Assembly (NCBI RefSeq): GCF_005670685.2
Contig: NZ_CP062008.1
Coordinates: forward strand, 4,092,001-4,156,000
Direction of reading: 5' to 3'
Source: Mycolicibacterium mucogenicum DSM 44124
GTDB lineage: Bacteria > Actinomycetota > Actinomycetes > Mycobacteriales > Mycobacteriaceae
DNA: 64,000 bases
The translations under genes were made by a program, and so were the position numbers. This document shows positions 8,310-18,492 of the stretch, in pieces. The stretch's first letter is position 1. Every line of letters begins with the position of its first letter. The notes beneath the pieces are model-generated. The model was not told the DNA's origin, searched no databases, and worked only from the letters and a program-made list of their open reading frames with translations.

Positions 8310-9956
8310 GTGAAATGGGCAGCAAGGTCACTGTGCGCAGCGGCGACGGGCGTGGTGCTGGCCGCGTCGGCGTGCAGTCTGGAAGGCGCGCGTGGCAACT
8401 ATGGCACCGGCCCGGACGCGATCATCACCGTCAACGGCGGTGAACCGCAGAACGGTCTGGTGCCCACCAACACCAACGAGAACATGGGCGGTCGCATCGT
8501 CGATTCGTTGTTCACGGGGCTGTACAGCTACACCGCGGACGGCACGCCGGTGTTGGCGAACGCGGAGTCCGTGGACACCACCGACAATCAGAACTACACC
8601 GTTCACCTCAGACGGGACTGGACCTTCACCGACGGCACCCCGGTACGCGCCGAAAACTACGTCCGCGCATGGAATTTCGGTGCGGCGACCGTCAATGCGC
8701 AGCTGCAGCAGAGCTTCTTCTCGCCGATCGAGGGATACGACGCCGTCGCCGCCGAGGGCTCCCGACTGACCGAGATGTCGGGCGTGAAAGTGGTGGACGA
8801 CCACACCTTCACGGTGCGCCTCACGAGCCCCAACATCGACTTCAAGCTGGGGCTCGGGTTCACGCCGTTCAAGCCGTTGCCCGATGTGTTCTTCACCGAG
8901 GGCGCGGCCGAATTCGGCGAACACCCCGTCGGGAACGGCCCGTACATGCTGAAGGGACCGGACGCGTGGCTGCACAACGTCAAGCTCGACGTGGTGCGCA
9001 ACCCGAACTACAAGGGTCCGGACAAGCCGAAGAACGGTGGCCTGAGCTTCATCTTCTACAGCAGCTTCGACACCGCGTACACCGACCTCGAGTCCGGCAA
9101 CCTCGACGTGCTCGACACGGTGCCGGTGAGTGCGTTGGGCACGTATCAGAAGGTGCTCGGGAAACGGGCGTTGACCAAACCGACCGCCCAGAACTTGCAG
9201 CTCGGAATCCCCTACTACCTGCCGCATTTCAGCGGCGAGGAGGGTCGCCTGCGACGCGCGGCGATTTCGATGGCGATCAACCGGCCCGAGATCATCAAGG
9301 CGATCTTCCGCGGCGCCCGCGGCGCGGCACAGGACTTCACCGCTCGGTCATTACCGGGCTGGGACGCGAACATCCCGGGCAACGATGTGCTGAAGTTCGA
9401 CCCGGTCAAAGCCAAGCAACTGTGGGCGCAGGCTGACGCGATGGCGCCGTGGTCGGGATCGTTCGAGGTCGCGTACAACTCCGACGGCGATCACCAGGTG
9501 TGGGTGGACGCGTTGTCGAACCAGTTGAAGAACGCGCTCGGCATCGACGCGCACGGCGCTCCGCAGCCGACGTTCAAGCAGGTCCGGGACGACATCACCA
9601 AGCGGACCATTCGCACCGCATTCCGAAGCGGGTGGCAGGGCGACTATCCGTCGATGATCGAGTTCCTGCAGCCCCAGTTCGTGACCGGCGCGGGCTCCAA
9701 TGATCCCGTCTACAACTCACCGGCGTTCGACGCGAAACTGGTCGAGGCCGAACGGGCGCTCGATCCGAACCAGTCGTATGCGCTGGTCAATCAGGCCCAG
9801 GCGATCCTGCTGCACGATCTCCCGGTGATCCCGCTCTGGGACTACATCGCGGCGGGCGGCGTCGGGCCGGGTGTGACGGCCCAGCTGACCTGGAACGGTC
9901 TGGCCGATTTCACCCAGATCACCAAGGGCGACGACGCCGAGAACACCAAGGGATAA
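8310..9956 (+). CDS. dppA: Peptide ABC transporter lipoprotein, DppA type
   Basis: A 548-residue extracellular solute-binding protein family 5 lipoprotein. The GTG start lies 6 nt after 'cggagg'. Residues 2-21 form a signal peptide ending in the lipobox A-S-A-C, with Cys22 the predicted lipidated residue. The family motif is seen in 'WTFTDGTPVRAENYVRAWN' (about residues 105-123), and the C-terminus has the usual 'LLHDLPVIPLWDY'. It heads a four-gene dppABCD-type operon; the length and the 308-residue DppB next to it match M. tuberculosis Rv3666c-Rv3663c. DppA of that species binds short peptides and is reported to take part in haem uptake; whether this one does is not shown by sequence. Confidence 0.88.
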   Translation: MKWAARSLCAAATGVVLAASACSLEGARGNYGTGPDAIITVNGGEPQNGLVPTNTNENMGGRIVDSLFTGLYSYTADGTPVLANAESVDTTDNQNYTVHLRRDWTFTDGTPVRAENYVRAWNFGAATVNAQLQQSFFSPIEGYDAVAAEGSRLTEMSGVKVVDDHTFTVRLTSPNIDFKLGLGFTPFKPLPDVFFTEGAAEFGEHPVGNGPYMLKGPDAWLHNVKLDVVRNPNYKGPDKPKNGGLSFIFYSSFDTAYTDLESGNLDVLDTVPVSALGTYQKVLGKRALTKPTAQNLQLGIPYYLPHFSGEEGRLRRAAISMAINRPEIIKAIFRGARGAAQDFTARSLPGWDANIPGNDVLKFDPVKAKQLWAQADAMAPWSGSFEVAYNSDGDHQVWVDALSNQLKNALGIDAHGAPQPTFKQVRDDITKRTIRTAFRSGWQGDYPSMIEFLQPQFVTGAGSNDPVYNSPAFDAKLVEAERALDPNQSYALVNQAQAILLHDLPVIPLWDYIAAGGVGPGVTAQLTWNGLADFTQITKGDDAENTKG

Positions 9957-9959
9957 CCG

Positions 9960-10886
9960 ATGCTGAGATACGGATTGAGCCGGCTCGGGCAGGTGGTGAT
10001 CGTGTTCTTCGGCGCCACCTTCCTGATCTATGCGCTCGTCTTCCTGCTGCCCGCCGACCCGATCTCCGCGCTGGGCGGCGGCAAACCCATGTCGCCCGCG
10101 CTGATCGCGACGCTGCGCGCGCAGTACCACCTGGACCAGCCGTTCTACCTGCAGTACTGGCACTACATCAGCGGGGTGTTCCGGTTGGACTTCGGCACCT
10201 CCTTCTCGGGCCAGCCGGTGTTCGACGTGATGAAACGCGCCTTCCCCGTCACGGTCGACCTCGCGCTCATCGCGCTCGCCGTCGAGGCGGTGTTCGGTGT
10301 GACGTTCGGCGTGCTCGCGGGTTTGAACAAGGGCAGGTGGTTCGACACCACGATCCTGATCGTGACGCTCCTCATCGTCGCTGTCCCGATCTTCGTGATC
10401 GGCTTTGCGGCTCAGTACCTGTTCGGTGTGCGCTGGCAGATCTTCCCCGTCACCGTCGGCGGCCACCTCGACGTCTATCACCTGCTGCTGCCCGGATTCG
10501 TGCTCGGTGCGGTGTCGTTCGCATACGTTGTCCGGCTGACCCGTTCGTCGATCGCGGAGAACCTCTCGGCGGACTACGTGCGGACCGCCACAGCGAAGGG
10601 GCTGTCCCGCCCGCGGGTGATCCTGGTGCACGTACTCCGCAACTCGCTGATCCCCGTGGTGACGTTTCTCGGCGCCGACCTCGGTGTGCTGATGGGCGGC
10701 GCGATCGTCACGGAGGGCATCTTCAACATTCCCGGAGTGGGCGGAACCATCTATCAGGCGGTGATCCGGGGCGAGTCGTCGACCGTCGTGTCCTTTGTGA
10801 CCGTGCTCGTGCTCATCTACCTGGCGTCCAACGTGGTGGTCGACTTGCTCTACGCCGCCCTCGACCCGAGGATCCGCTATGCCTGA
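9960..10886 (+). CDS. dppB: Peptide ABC transporter permease, DppB type
   Basis: A 308-residue inner-membrane permease of the binding-protein-dependent transport superfamily with about six helices. The N-terminus has the DppB/OppB pattern 'YGLSRLGQVVIVFFGATFLIY', and the EAA loop that docks the ATPase is seen in 'YVRTATAKGLSRPRVILVHVLRNSLIP' (about residues 210-236). It begins 3 nt after dppA and overlaps dppC by 8 nt. It forms the pore with DppC. Confidence 0.92.
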   Translation: MLRYGLSRLGQVVIVFFGATFLIYALVFLLPADPISALGGGKPMSPALIATLRAQYHLDQPFYLQYWHYISGVFRLDFGTSFSGQPVFDVMKRAFPVTVDLALIALAVEAVFGVTFGVLAGLNKGRWFDTTILIVTLLIVAVPIFVIGFAAQYLFGVRWQIFPVTVGGHLDVYHLLLPGFVLGAVSFAYVVRLTRSSIAENLSADYVRTATAKGLSRPRVILVHVLRNSLIPVVTFLGADLGVLMGGAIVTEGIFNIPGVGGTIYQAVIRGESSTVVSFVTVLVLIYLASNVVVDLLYAALDPRIRYA

Positions 10887-11838
10887 GAGCAGGACTGAAG
10901 CCGCCTCGTACCCCGGCCAGGAGCGTTTCGTCGCGGGCCCCGACGTCGTCAGCGTCGCCGCGATCGACGCGGTCGCCGCCGATGTGGATCCCGCCGGCTT
11001 CTGGAAGTCGGCATGGCTGGAGCTGCGCACCAAGCCGGAGTTCATCGTGTCGATGGTGCTGCTGGCGATGATCGTGGTCGTCGTGCTCTTTCCCGGACTG
11101 TTCACCAGCCAGGACCCGCATTACGGTTCGCTCGAGCAGTCGCTGCTGCCGCCCAGTTCCGCGCACTGGTTCGGGACCGACCGGCAGGGCTACGACATCT
11201 ACACCCGAACGATCTACGGCGCCCGTGCCTCGGTGGCGGTGGGCGTGCTGACCACGATCGTCGTGGTCCTGATCGGCGGCCTGCTCGGCGCCGTAGCCGG
11301 GTTCTTCGGTGGCTGGATCGACTCGGTGATCGCGCGGCTGTCGGACATCTTCTTCGGTATCCCGCTGATCCTCGCGGCGGTGGTCACGATGCAGATGATC
11401 AGTTCTCGCACCGTGTTCACGGTGGTGATCGTGCTCGCGATCTTCAGCTGGCCGCAGATCGCGCGCATCGCCCGGTCCGCCGCGATCGCGGTCCGCAACG
11501 AGGAGTTCATCACGGCGTCGCGGTCACTGGGCGCGTCCCGGGTGCGCACCCTGTTCACCCACGTCATACCCAACGCGCTGGGCCCGGTGATCGTCGTCGG
11601 CACCATCTCGCTGGGCATCTTCATCGTCACCGAGGCGACGCTGTCGTACCTCGGTATCGGACTACCGTCCACGGCGGTGTCGTGGGGCATCGACATCGCG
11701 GCCGGGCAGCAATTGCTCCGCGAGGGCACGCCGATCCTGTTCTACCCCGCGGCGGCGCTGGCGATCACCGTGCTCACTTTCATGATGCTCGGTGACGTGC
11801 TGCGCGACGCGCTGGACCCGAAGGCGAGGACCCGCTGA
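10879..11838 (+). CDS. dppC: Peptide ABC transporter permease, DppC type
   Basis: A 319-residue permease with an N-terminal cytoplasmic extension of about 50 residues, then the OppC-type first helix ('FIVSMVLLAMIVVVVLFPG'), the conserved 'HWFGTDRQGYDIYTRTIYGA' motif and an EAA loop 'FITASRSLGASRVRTLFTHVIPN'. It is somewhat longer than I recall for M. tuberculosis DppC, mainly at the N-terminus, where an internal start cannot be excluded. The start lies inside dppB and its stop overlaps the dppD start (TGATG), so all four genes are coupled. Confidence 0.92.
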   Translation: MPESRTEAASYPGQERFVAGPDVVSVAAIDAVAADVDPAGFWKSAWLELRTKPEFIVSMVLLAMIVVVVLFPGLFTSQDPHYGSLEQSLLPPSSAHWFGTDRQGYDIYTRTIYGARASVAVGVLTTIVVVLIGGLLGAVAGFFGGWIDSVIARLSDIFFGIPLILAAVVTMQMISSRTVFTVVIVLAIFSWPQIARIARSAAIAVRNEEFITASRSLGASRVRTLFTHVIPNALGPVIVVGTISLGIFIVTEATLSYLGIGLPSTAVSWGIDIAAGQQLLREGTPILFYPAAALAITVLTFMMLGDVLRDALDPKARTR

Positions 11839-13547
11839 TGACCCAGATGCCGAACGAGGGCGCCGCGCCGCTGCTCGACATCCGCGACCTGCAGGTCGAC
11901 TTCCGCGCGCAGGGCAAGTCGGTGCCGGCGGTGCGAGGCGTGAGCCTCACCGTCTACCCAGGGCAGACCGTGGCCATCGTCGGCGAGTCCGGGTCGGGCA
12001 AATCGACGACGGCCGCCGCGGTGCTCGGACTGTTGCCGGGGACCGGCAAGGTGACCGGCGGTCAGATCCTGTTCGACGGCCAGGACCTGGCCACCGCGTC
12101 GCGCCGCGACTTCGAGAAGATCCGGGGCAGCGGCGTGGGTCTGGTCCCGCAGGACCCCAACACGAACCTGAACCCGGTGTGGCGCGTCGGATTTCAGATC
12201 CGCGAAACCCTGCAGGCCAATGGCGCGGCGAAGCGGGGTGACGCGCGCAAACGCGCGATCGCTCTGCTGAGCGAGGCAGGGATGCGCGACGCCGACAAGC
12301 GGGTCAATCAGTTCCCGCACGAGTACTCGGGCGGCATGCGCCAGCGGGCGCTGATCGCGATCGGACTCGCGTGCCGGCCCAAGTTGCTGATCGCCGACGA
12401 GCCGACCTCGGCCCTGGACGTCACCGTGCAGCGGCAGATCCTGGACCACCTCGAGGAGCTGACCACCGAGCTCGGTACAGCAGTCCTGCTCATCACGCAC
12501 GATCTCGGCCTGGCCGCGGAACGCGCCAGCCACCTTGTCGTCATGTACAAGGGGCGGGTGGTCGAGTCGGGACCCGCCCTACAGATCCTGCAGGACCCGC
12601 ACCACGAGTACACCAAGCGGCTGGTCCGCGCGGCGCCCTCGTCGGCCGCGCGGCGCGCCGACGGCGAGCTCGTTGGCAACCAGGCGCTGCAGCCCAAGGT
12701 CACCGGCACCAGCGCCGAATCCAGCCTGGACGTGTCGTCGGGCCCTCAGGACGTGCTGGTCGCGGCGAACCTGGTCAAGGACTTCCCGATCCGCGGTGCC
12801 GTCCCGTTCCGCGGCGGCTCGACCTTTCGTGCCGTGAACGACGTCAGTTTTACCCTGCGGCGCGGGACGACCACCGCGGTGGTCGGCGAGTCCGGCTCGG
12901 GAAAGTCGACGGTGGCGCGCATGGTGCTGGGACTCTTGGAAGCTACCTCGGGCACAGTGCATTTCGACGGGCAGGACGTCACCTCGCTGCGCGGCGCGGC
13001 AGCGAAGGAGTTCCGCCGCCGCGTGCAGCCGGTGTTCCAGAACCCCTACGGGTCACTCGATCCGATGTACTCCATCTACCGGGCGATCGCCGAGCCGCTG
13101 AACATCCATGGCATCGGAGACAAGTCCGCCCGCACCGCCCGGGTGAAGGAACTGCTGGATCTGGTCGCACTGCCGCAGTCGGTCATGCAGCGCTTTCCCA
13201 ACGAACTGTCCGGCGGTCAGCGGCAGCGCGTCGCCATCGCCCGCGCGCTCGCCCTCAACCCTGAGGTAGTGGTGTGCGATGAGGCAGTGTCGGCGCTGGA
13301 CGTCTTGGTGCAGGCGCAGATCCTGACGCTGCTGCGCGATCTGCAGAACGAGCTCGGCCTGAGTTACCTGTTCATCACCCACGACCTGGCGGTGGTGAAG
13401 GAGATCGCCCACAACGTGATCGTGATGTCCCGCGGCGAGGTGGTGGATTCCGGACCCACCGATCAGGTGTACGAGAACCCGACGTCCGACTACACCCGAA
13501 TGCTGATCGACGCGATCCCGGGCGGGACGATCGAGCTTGCCGGCTGA
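11838..13547 (+). CDS. dppD: Peptide ABC transporter ATPase, fused double-NBD DppD
   Basis: A 569-residue protein with two ABC nucleotide-binding domains in one chain, equivalent to DppD and DppF of other bacteria. NBD1: Walker A 'GESGSGKST' at 49-57, signature 'YSGGMRQR' at 163-170, Walker B '[12 protein letters not shown]'. A linker of about 60 residues follows, then NBD2: Walker A at 350-358, signature 'LSGGQRQR', and Walker B '[11 protein letters not shown]', where Ala replaces the usual Pro. It powers import through DppBC. It is the last gene of the operon; a converging cupin gene lies 60 bp beyond. Confidence 0.93.
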   Translation: MTQMPNEGAAPLLDIRDLQVDFRAQGKSVPAVRGVSLTVYPGQTVAIVGESGSGKSTTAAAVLGLLPGTGKVTGGQILFDGQDLATASRRDFEKIRGSGVGLVPQDPNTNLNPVWRVGFQIRETLQANGAAKRGDARKRAIALLSEAGMRDADKRVNQFPHEYSGGMRQRALIAIGLACRPKLLIADEPTSALDVTVQRQILDHLEELTTELGTAVLLITHDLGLAAERASHLVVMYKGRVVESGPALQILQDPHHEYTKRLVRAAPSSAARRADGELVGNQALQPKVTGTSAESSLDVSSGPQDVLVAANLVKDFPIRGAVPFRGGSTFRAVNDVSFTLRRGTTTAVVGESGSGKSTVARMVLGLLEATSGTVHFDGQDVTSLRGAAAKEFRRRVQPVFQNPYGSLDPMYSIYRAIAEPLNIHGIGDKSARTARVKELLDLVALPQSVMQRFPNELSGGQRQRVAIARALALNPEVVVCDEAVSALDVLVQAQILTLLRDLQNELGLSYLFITHDLAVVKEIAHNVIVMSRGEVVDSGPTDQVYENPTSDYTRMLIDAIPGGTIELAG

Positions 13548-13607
13548 TCCTGAGGCCGTGCGGCACAGTCACTCTCGGGATTCTGAATCGCAGGCTTGCG
13601 GACGCAG

Positions 13608-14030
13608 CTAGCCCTGCGGGTAGAAGAGAAACAACACACAACCCGACGCCGACTGTGGAACGTGCCATGATCCCGCCGGTGCGTGCAGGAAAGTCCCTGC
13701 GGGATAGTCGTTTACGCCGTCGTTGAACACACCGGAGACGACGTACACCTCCTCTGGCCCTGGACTGTGGTGGTCCTCGTCACCCCATACCGCACCGGGG
13801 GCGATGGTCGTCACCGCCGCCTTGGCGCCGTCTTCGCCCTGCCACAGCAGCCGGGCCGTGATGCCTGGGAAGATTTCGACCGGGTCGACGTCGGCCACTG
13901 ATTTCCAGGCATACCCGGGGGCGTTGGGGCCGAACCAGGCTGCATGTCCCGCGAGTGAGTCCACGGAATGCAAAACCAGGGCTCCCGTTGCACTATTCCG
14001 AACAGACTCCTGCGCGACGCCCCGATTCAC
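13608..14030 (-). CDS. Cupin-domain protein (ChrR-like)
   Basis: A 140-residue single-domain cupin. Motif 1 is seen as 'HHSPGPEEVYVVSGVFNDG' with two His and a Glu that would bind a metal, and motif 2 as 'YPAGTFLHAPAGSWHVPQS' with the last His ligand. Such proteins resemble the C-terminal domain of the anti-sigma factor ChrR or acetylacetone dioxygenase-like cupins; the reaction cannot be assigned. The frame stays open backwards through the initiator tRNA, which cannot be coding, so I place the start at the GTG at 14030, just downstream of the tRNA terminator. No clear ribosome-binding site is visible, and starts further inside are possible. Confidence 0.72.
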   Translation of the reverse strand: MNRGVAQESVRNSATGALVLHSVDSLAGHAAWFGPNAPGYAWKSVADVDPVEIFPGITARLLWQGEDGAKAAVTTIAPGAVWGDEDHHSPGPEEVYVVSGVFNDGVNDYPAGTFLHAPAGSWHVPQSASGCVLFLFYPQG

Positions 14031-14040
14031 CTGGACATGA

Positions 14041-14074
14041 AGAAGGCCCCCGGAGAGTTCTCCGGGGGCCTTCT
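14041..14074 (-). terminator. Perfect hairpin terminator after the initiator tRNA
   Basis: A perfect 16-bp inverted repeat (arm 'agaaggcccccggaga') with a 2-nt centre lies 7 nt beyond the 3' end of the tRNA. There is no downstream T-tract, which is common for mycobacterial hairpin terminators. It separates the tRNA from the cupin gene on the same strand. Confidence 0.85.
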
Positions 14075-14080
14075 CACTAG

Positions 14081-14154
14081 TAGCGGGGACAGGATTCGAA
14101 CCTGCGACCTCTGGGTTATGAGCCCAGCGAGCTACCGAGCTGCTCCACCCCGCG
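14081..14154 (-). tRNA. Initiator tRNA-fMet (CAT anticodon)
   Basis: A 74-nt tRNA ending with discriminator A; CCA is not encoded (CTA follows). The anticodon loop reads CTCATAA. Two initiator hallmarks are visible: an acceptor mismatch at positions 1:72 (C opposite T), and three consecutive G-C pairs at the base of the anticodon stem ('GGGCTCATAACCC'). The first 14 bases are the same as those of E. coli tRNA-fMet as I recall it. It initiates translation and is not the elongator methionine tRNA. Confidence 0.95.
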
Positions 14155-14166
14155 TCGGTGAATACA

Positions 14167-14195
14167 ACGTTACCCAACGCTGCCGAATGAACCAA
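14167..14195 (-). promoter_or_regulatory. Promoter of the initiator tRNA
   Basis: On the minus strand a -35-like TTGGTT and a -10-like TAACGT are separated by 17 bp, and the -10 ends 12 nt before the mature 5' end of the tRNA. This spacing fits a housekeeping sigma-A promoter for a monocistronic tRNA. The -35 match is partial. Confidence 0.55.
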
Positions 14196-14251
14196 ATCGT
14201 ATGGTCAGACAGGGTTTTTGCGACTACCTACCGAACTTCCACCAGACGCAG

Positions 14252-14283
14252 AACTGCCCAACTCCCGAAGGAGTTGGGCAGTT
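14252..14283. terminator. Hairpin terminator after the UPF0182 gene
   Basis: A perfect 14-bp stem (arm 'aactgcccaactcc') with a CGAA tetraloop, ending 16 bp before the UPF0182 stop codon region on its downstream side. A short T-run follows only on the plus strand, but the position fits termination of the minus-strand UPF0182 transcript and insulation of the tRNA promoter. Confidence 0.8.
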
Positions 14284-14299
14284 TTGTGACTCGTCCGGA

Positions 14300-17287
14300 C
14301 TACTTGGCGTCGCGGTACTTGGCCATGGCGTCGTCGAGCTTCTGCAGCGCGGCGCCGTACTGGGCGAAATTGCCGCTCTGCTGGGCCGCACGCATGCCGT
14401 CGAGGGCCGCGTTGACATCTTGCAGGGCAGCCGCTTTCGCGGGCGACAGCGTGAGCGGCACGCCAGGTGATTGCACCGCCACCGGCGGGGGCTGCGGTCC
14501 CGCGGCAGGCGGCTGGACGGCCCCCGGAACGGCCGCCGGAGGCGGCGTGCCGGCCGGCACGTCGGTCGGCGCCGGACCGGTCGCGGTGGCGCCGGCACCT
14601 GGGCCGAAGATGCCGTTGAGGGCGTCACGGACCGTCGGACCGTAGCCGACCTTGTCGTTGTACATCATCGCCACACGGATCAGTCGCGGGTACGACGAGG
14701 CCGCGTCACTGGCGCCTGGCGAGGCGTAAACCGGTGCGACATAGAGCAACCCGCCCTGCCCGACCGGCAGCGTCAAGAGATTGCCCCACCGGATCCGGTT
14801 CTGGTTGTCCCGGCCGATGACGCCGAGATCCTGGCTGACGGCCGTGTCGGTACTGATCGCGTTGAACGCCAGCTTGGGGCCGTTCACCTGACCCGGGATG
14901 GTCAGCACCGTGATCTTGCCGTACGTGGCCGGATCGGAGCTGGCGCTGATGTACGCGGCGAGGAAGTCCCGCCGGAACCGGTTCATCGCCGTGGTCAGCT
15001 GGAACGACGACGAATCCCCGCCCGTGGCAAGGTCTTTCGCGACGATGTAGTACGGCGGCTGGAAGCTGCTGGCCGTCGGGTTGGGGTCGAGCGGCACGTC
15101 CCAGAAGTCGGACGTCGAGAAGAACGTCACCGGATCGTTGACGTGGTACTTGGCCAGCAGCATGCGCTGGACCTTGAACAGGTCCTCGGGGTAGCGCAGG
15201 TGCTCGGCGAGTTCCTTGGAGATGGCGGACTTCGGCTTCACGGTGTCCGGGAACACCTTCATCCACGCCTGCAGCACCGGGTCGTGCTCGTCCTGCTCGT
15301 ACAGCGTGACGGTGCCGTCGTAGGCGTCGACGGTGGCCTTCACCGAGTTCCGGATGTAGGACACCTGCTTGTCCGGCAACATCCGGTTGACCGCAACCTC
15401 ATTGGAGTCGGCGGTCGCACTCGACAGCGACGTCAACTCCGAGTACGGGTAGTTGTCCAGGGTGGTGTAGCCGTCGACGATCCACACCATGCGCTTGTTG
15501 ACGATCGCCGGGTAGACGGTCGAATCGGTGGTCAGCCACGGCGCCACCGCCTCGACCCGGTGGGCCGGGTCACGGTTGAACAGAATCTTGCTGTTCGGCC
15601 CGATCACGCTGGAGAACAAGAAGTTCCGCTCGGCGAACTTCGCGGCGAAGACCGAACGGGCCAGCCAGTTACCGATGTCCACACCGCCGGTACCACCGTA
15701 GGTGTAGTTCTTCGTCTCGGTGTTGGTTTCGTAGTCGTACTCGCGGTCGGCGCCGTTCTTGCCGACGATCGCGTAATCCGATGGTGCACTGGCGATCACC
15801 GGACCGAAGTACACGCGCGGCTGATCCAGTGGCGCCGGACCGGGCGAGACGGCCGCGCCGTTGGCGCCGACCACGCTGGCCAGGAACTCCGGGTAGCCGC
15901 CGTTCTGGTTGGGGTCGTTGGCGATACCGCGCACCGTGTTGGCGGGCGAGGCGATGAAGCCGTTGCCGTGGGTGTAGACCGAGTGCTTGTTGATCCAGTC
16001 GCGCTGGTTGTCGATCAGGCGGTCCGGGTTCAATTCCCGTGCCGCGACGACGAAGTCGCGCAGCTTGCCGTCAGGCCCGTTGTAGCGGTCGATGGACAGC
16101 TGGTCCGGGAAGCTGTAGAAGTTCTTGCCCTGCTGGAACTGCGTGAAGGCCGGTCCGACGATGGTCGGGTCGAGCAGCCGGATGTTCGACGTCGTCGCCC
16201 GGTCGGCCGCCACCTGCTCGGCGGTGGCGGGCGCGTTGCCGCTGTAGTCACGGTAGGTCACCGAGTCGCCGGTCAACCCGTACGCGTCGCGCGTCGCCGT
16301 GATACTGCGACTGATGTAATCGCGTTCCTTCTGCGCCGCATTGGGTTTGACGCTGAACTGCTCGACCAGCATGGGCCAGCCGGCCCCGACGATCACCGAG
16401 CTCAGCAGCAGCAGGACCAAGCCGATCGCGGGAATCCGCAAGTCCCGCAACACCAACGCCGAAAACACAGCCACCGCGCAGATCACCGCGATCGCCAGCA
16501 GGATCAGCTTCGCCGGCAGCACCGCGTTGATGTCGGTGTAGCCGGCACCGGTGAACGGCTTGCCGGCACGGGTGTGGCTGAGCAGCTCGTACCGGTCGAA
16601 CCAGTAGGCAACAGCCTTGAGCAGCACCAAGATTCCCACCAGCGACACCAGCTGCATGCGCGCCGCGCGGCTCAGCGCGCCCTGGCGGCCCGACAACCGG
16701 ATGCCGCCGAACACGTAGTGGCCCAACAGGTTCCCGACCAGCATCAGGAAGACGCCGACGAACAGGTAGCCGAGCACCAGCCGGTAGAACGGCAGGTCGA
16801 ACGCGTAGAAGCCCAGATCCTTACCGAATTCGGGATCGGTGATGCCGAACGAGCCACCGTGCAGGAACAGCTGCACCCGCACCCAGTAGGTCTGCGCCAC
16901 GAATCCGGCCAGCAGCCCGATGAACACCGGGACCCCGATGGCGAACAACCGCAGCCGCGACAGGACGGTGGCGCGGTAACGGGCCACCGGGTCGTTCGGT
17001 CCGGACGCCGGCACGAACACCGGACGCGACCGGTACGCCAGTGCCATTCCCCCGAACGCCACGGCGCCGATGAAGACGCCGGCCACCAGGAAGACCACCA
17101 GGCGCGTCACCAGCACGGTGCTGAACACCGAGCGGAAACCGATCTCGCCGAACCACAACCAGTCCACGTAGGCGTCGACCAGTCGCGGGCCGACCATCAA
17201 CAAACCGACGATCAGCAACGCGATCCCGACCAGGATTCGGCTTCGTCGCGTCAGCTTCGGCATCCTCGCCGCAGGCCGCATCCCCAC
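14300..17287 (-). CDS. UPF0182 family large membrane protein
   Basis: A 995-residue membrane protein of the UPF0182 family (M. tuberculosis Rv3193c is about the same size). The N-terminal third holds about seven transmembrane helices, starting at '[17 protein letters not shown]' and including the conserved '[17 protein letters not shown]'. A large, probably extracytoplasmic domain follows ('[20 protein letters not shown]', '[11 protein letters not shown]'), and the C-terminus has a Pro/Gly/Ala-rich linker and a short helical tail. Function unknown. Starts at 17287, 17281 or 17263 (Met-Pro-Lys) all fit. Confidence 0.93.
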   Translation of the reverse strand: MGMRPAARMPKLTRRSRILVGIALLIVGLLMVGPRLVDAYVDWLWFGEIGFRSVFSTVLVTRLVVFLVAGVFIGAVAFGGMALAYRSRPVFVPASGPNDPVARYRATVLSRLRLFAIGVPVFIGLLAGFVAQTYWVRVQLFLHGGSFGITDPEFGKDLGFYAFDLPFYRLVLGYLFVGVFLMLVGNLLGHYVFGGIRLSGRQGALSRAARMQLVSLVGILVLLKAVAYWFDRYELLSHTRAGKPFTGAGYTDINAVLPAKLILLAIAVICAVAVFSALVLRDLRIPAIGLVLLLLSSVIVGAGWPMLVEQFSVKPNAAQKERDYISRSITATRDAYGLTGDSVTYRDYSGNAPATAEQVAADRATTSNIRLLDPTIVGPAFTQFQQGKNFYSFPDQLSIDRYNGPDGKLRDFVVAARELNPDRLIDNQRDWINKHSVYTHGNGFIASPANTVRGIANDPNQNGGYPEFLASVVGANGAAVSPGPAPLDQPRVYFGPVIASAPSDYAIVGKNGADREYDYETNTETKNYTYGGTGGVDIGNWLARSVFAAKFAERNFLFSSVIGPNSKILFNRDPAHRVEAVAPWLTTDSTVYPAIVNKRMVWIVDGYTTLDNYPYSELTSLSSATADSNEVAVNRMLPDKQVSYIRNSVKATVDAYDGTVTLYEQDEHDPVLQAWMKVFPDTVKPKSAISKELAEHLRYPEDLFKVQRMLLAKYHVNDPVTFFSTSDFWDVPLDPNPTASSFQPPYYIVAKDLATGGDSSSFQLTTAMNRFRRDFLAAYISASSDPATYGKITVLTIPGQVNGPKLAFNAISTDTAVSQDLGVIGRDNQNRIRWGNLLTLPVGQGGLLYVAPVYASPGASDAASSYPRLIRVAMMYNDKVGYGPTVRDALNGIFGPGAGATATGPAPTDVPAGTPPPAAVPGAVQPPAAGPQPPPVAVQSPGVPLTLSPAKAAALQDVNAALDGMRAAQQSGNFAQYGAALQKLDDAMAKYRDAK

Positions 17288-17377
17288 TCGTCAGCTCCAG
17301 TCTGTTGAAAAGTCTGTATGAAATCCGAAAAGGCCAGCTTGACCTACGACTCTACGCAACCAGGGGTGATCGCACGC

Positions 17378-18403
17378 TCAGCAGCGGGGAGGTTCGCCAC
17401 CAGCGGACACGGTGTGCAGCGCGTCGACTGCACCACTGAGGTTCTCGACCTTGATCAGCCCGAGTCCGTCCAGGTGGGCCGAAGCCGCTTCGGCGCAGTT
17501 CTCGGCGGGCACCATGAACACCGTCGCGCCGGCTTCGCGGGCGGCCAGCATCTTGTGCGTGATGCCGCCGATCGGGCCCACCTTGCCGTCGTCGCCGATG
17601 GTGCCGGTGCCCGCAACGAACTTGCCGCCGTTGAGGTTTCCGTCGGTCAGCTTGTCGACGACGGCCAGGCTGAACATCAGACCGGCCGACGGGCCACCGA
17701 TGTTGGCCAGGTTGAAGTCGATGACGAACGGCGCCCACGGCGCGTTGAGCACCGTCGTACCGAGGTAGCCGTAGTCACGGTCCTTGTTGGCGCCCAAAGT
17801 GATCGTCGTGACGCCGATCCCGGCGTTCTTGCGCCGGTAGTCGAGCACGACGTGGTCCCCCGGCTTGGTCTTCTTCAGCAGCGCGGTGAACTCTTCGACG
17901 TTGGCCACCGGAACGCCGTTGACCGCGTCGATGGCGTCGCCGGGACGCAACTGACCGGCCGAGGGTCCGGGATCGGCGACGGCCTGGACCGTCACCGCCT
18001 TCGGGTACTTCAGGTAGCTCAACGCCGCGTACTCGGCGTCTTCCTCGGAGTTCTTGAAGTCGGCATTGTTGGCCTTGTCGACCTGCTCCTTGGACTTGTC
18101 CGGCGGGTACACCAGATCGCGCGGCACCAGCTGCTCGCGGCCCGACATCCACAGCGCCAGCGCCTGCCCCAGCGTCAGCCCGTCGCTCTGCGACACCGTC
18201 GTCATGTTCAGGTGCCCCGACGTCGGGTGCACCTTGATGTCGCCCTTGATGTCGACGACCTTCTTGCCGTCGACCTCACCGAGCGTGTCGAACGTCGGGC
18301 CGGGACCCAGCGAGACGAACGGCACGGTCACCACCGACACCAGCACGACGAACACGATGATCGGCACCAGAGCGACCACGAGCGTAGAAATCCGCCTGTT
18401 CAC
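17378..18403 (-). CDS. Membrane-anchored PDZ and Lon-like (S16) protease
   Basis: A 341-residue protein with one N-terminal transmembrane helix ('LVVALVPIIVFVVLVSVV', residues 8-25), a PDZ domain around residues 140-200 ('PSAGQLRPGDAIDAVNGVPV') and a C-terminal S16 protease domain. The Lon-type Ser/Lys dyad is visible: Ser in 'GGPSAGLMFSLAV' and Lys in 'GGITHKMLAA'. Unlike Lon it has no ATPase domain. It corresponds to Rv3194c and is oriented outward, so it should act on extracytoplasmic substrates. It is divergent from the DUF2342 gene with 89 bp between them. Confidence 0.9.
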   Translation of the reverse strand: MNRRISTLVVALVPIIVFVVLVSVVTVPFVSLGPGPTFDTLGEVDGKKVVDIKGDIKVHPTSGHLNMTTVSQSDGLTLGQALALWMSGREQLVPRDLVYPPDKSKEQVDKANNADFKNSEEDAEYAALSYLKYPKAVTVQAVADPGPSAGQLRPGDAIDAVNGVPVANVEEFTALLKKTKPGDHVVLDYRRKNAGIGVTTITLGANKDRDYGYLGTTVLNAPWAPFVIDFNLANIGGPSAGLMFSLAVVDKLTDGNLNGGKFVAGTGTIGDDGKVGPIGGITHKMLAAREAGATVFMVPAENCAEAASAHLDGLGLIKVENLSGAVDALHTVSAGGEPPRC

Positions 18404-18492
18404 GCCGCCAACAGTAAAGCTCGTGGCTCAGTTCGCTGACAGCATGACCCGCGAAGCGACCCACGGCCCAGGCTGGCAGTACCGTTGACGGT

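Noticed and set aside
9717..11105. A 462-codon open frame on the minus strand
   Set aside because: Antisense of dppB/dppC with runs of His, Asp and Arg; the permease genes on the plus strand are clear.
14031..14195. N-terminal extension of the cupin frame
   Set aside because: It passes through the initiator tRNA and its terminator, which cannot be coding.
14471..17308. A 945-codon open frame on the plus strand
   Set aside because: It is the antisense of the UPF0182 gene; its product is Arg/His/Gln-rich with no domain, a common artefact in high-GC DNA.
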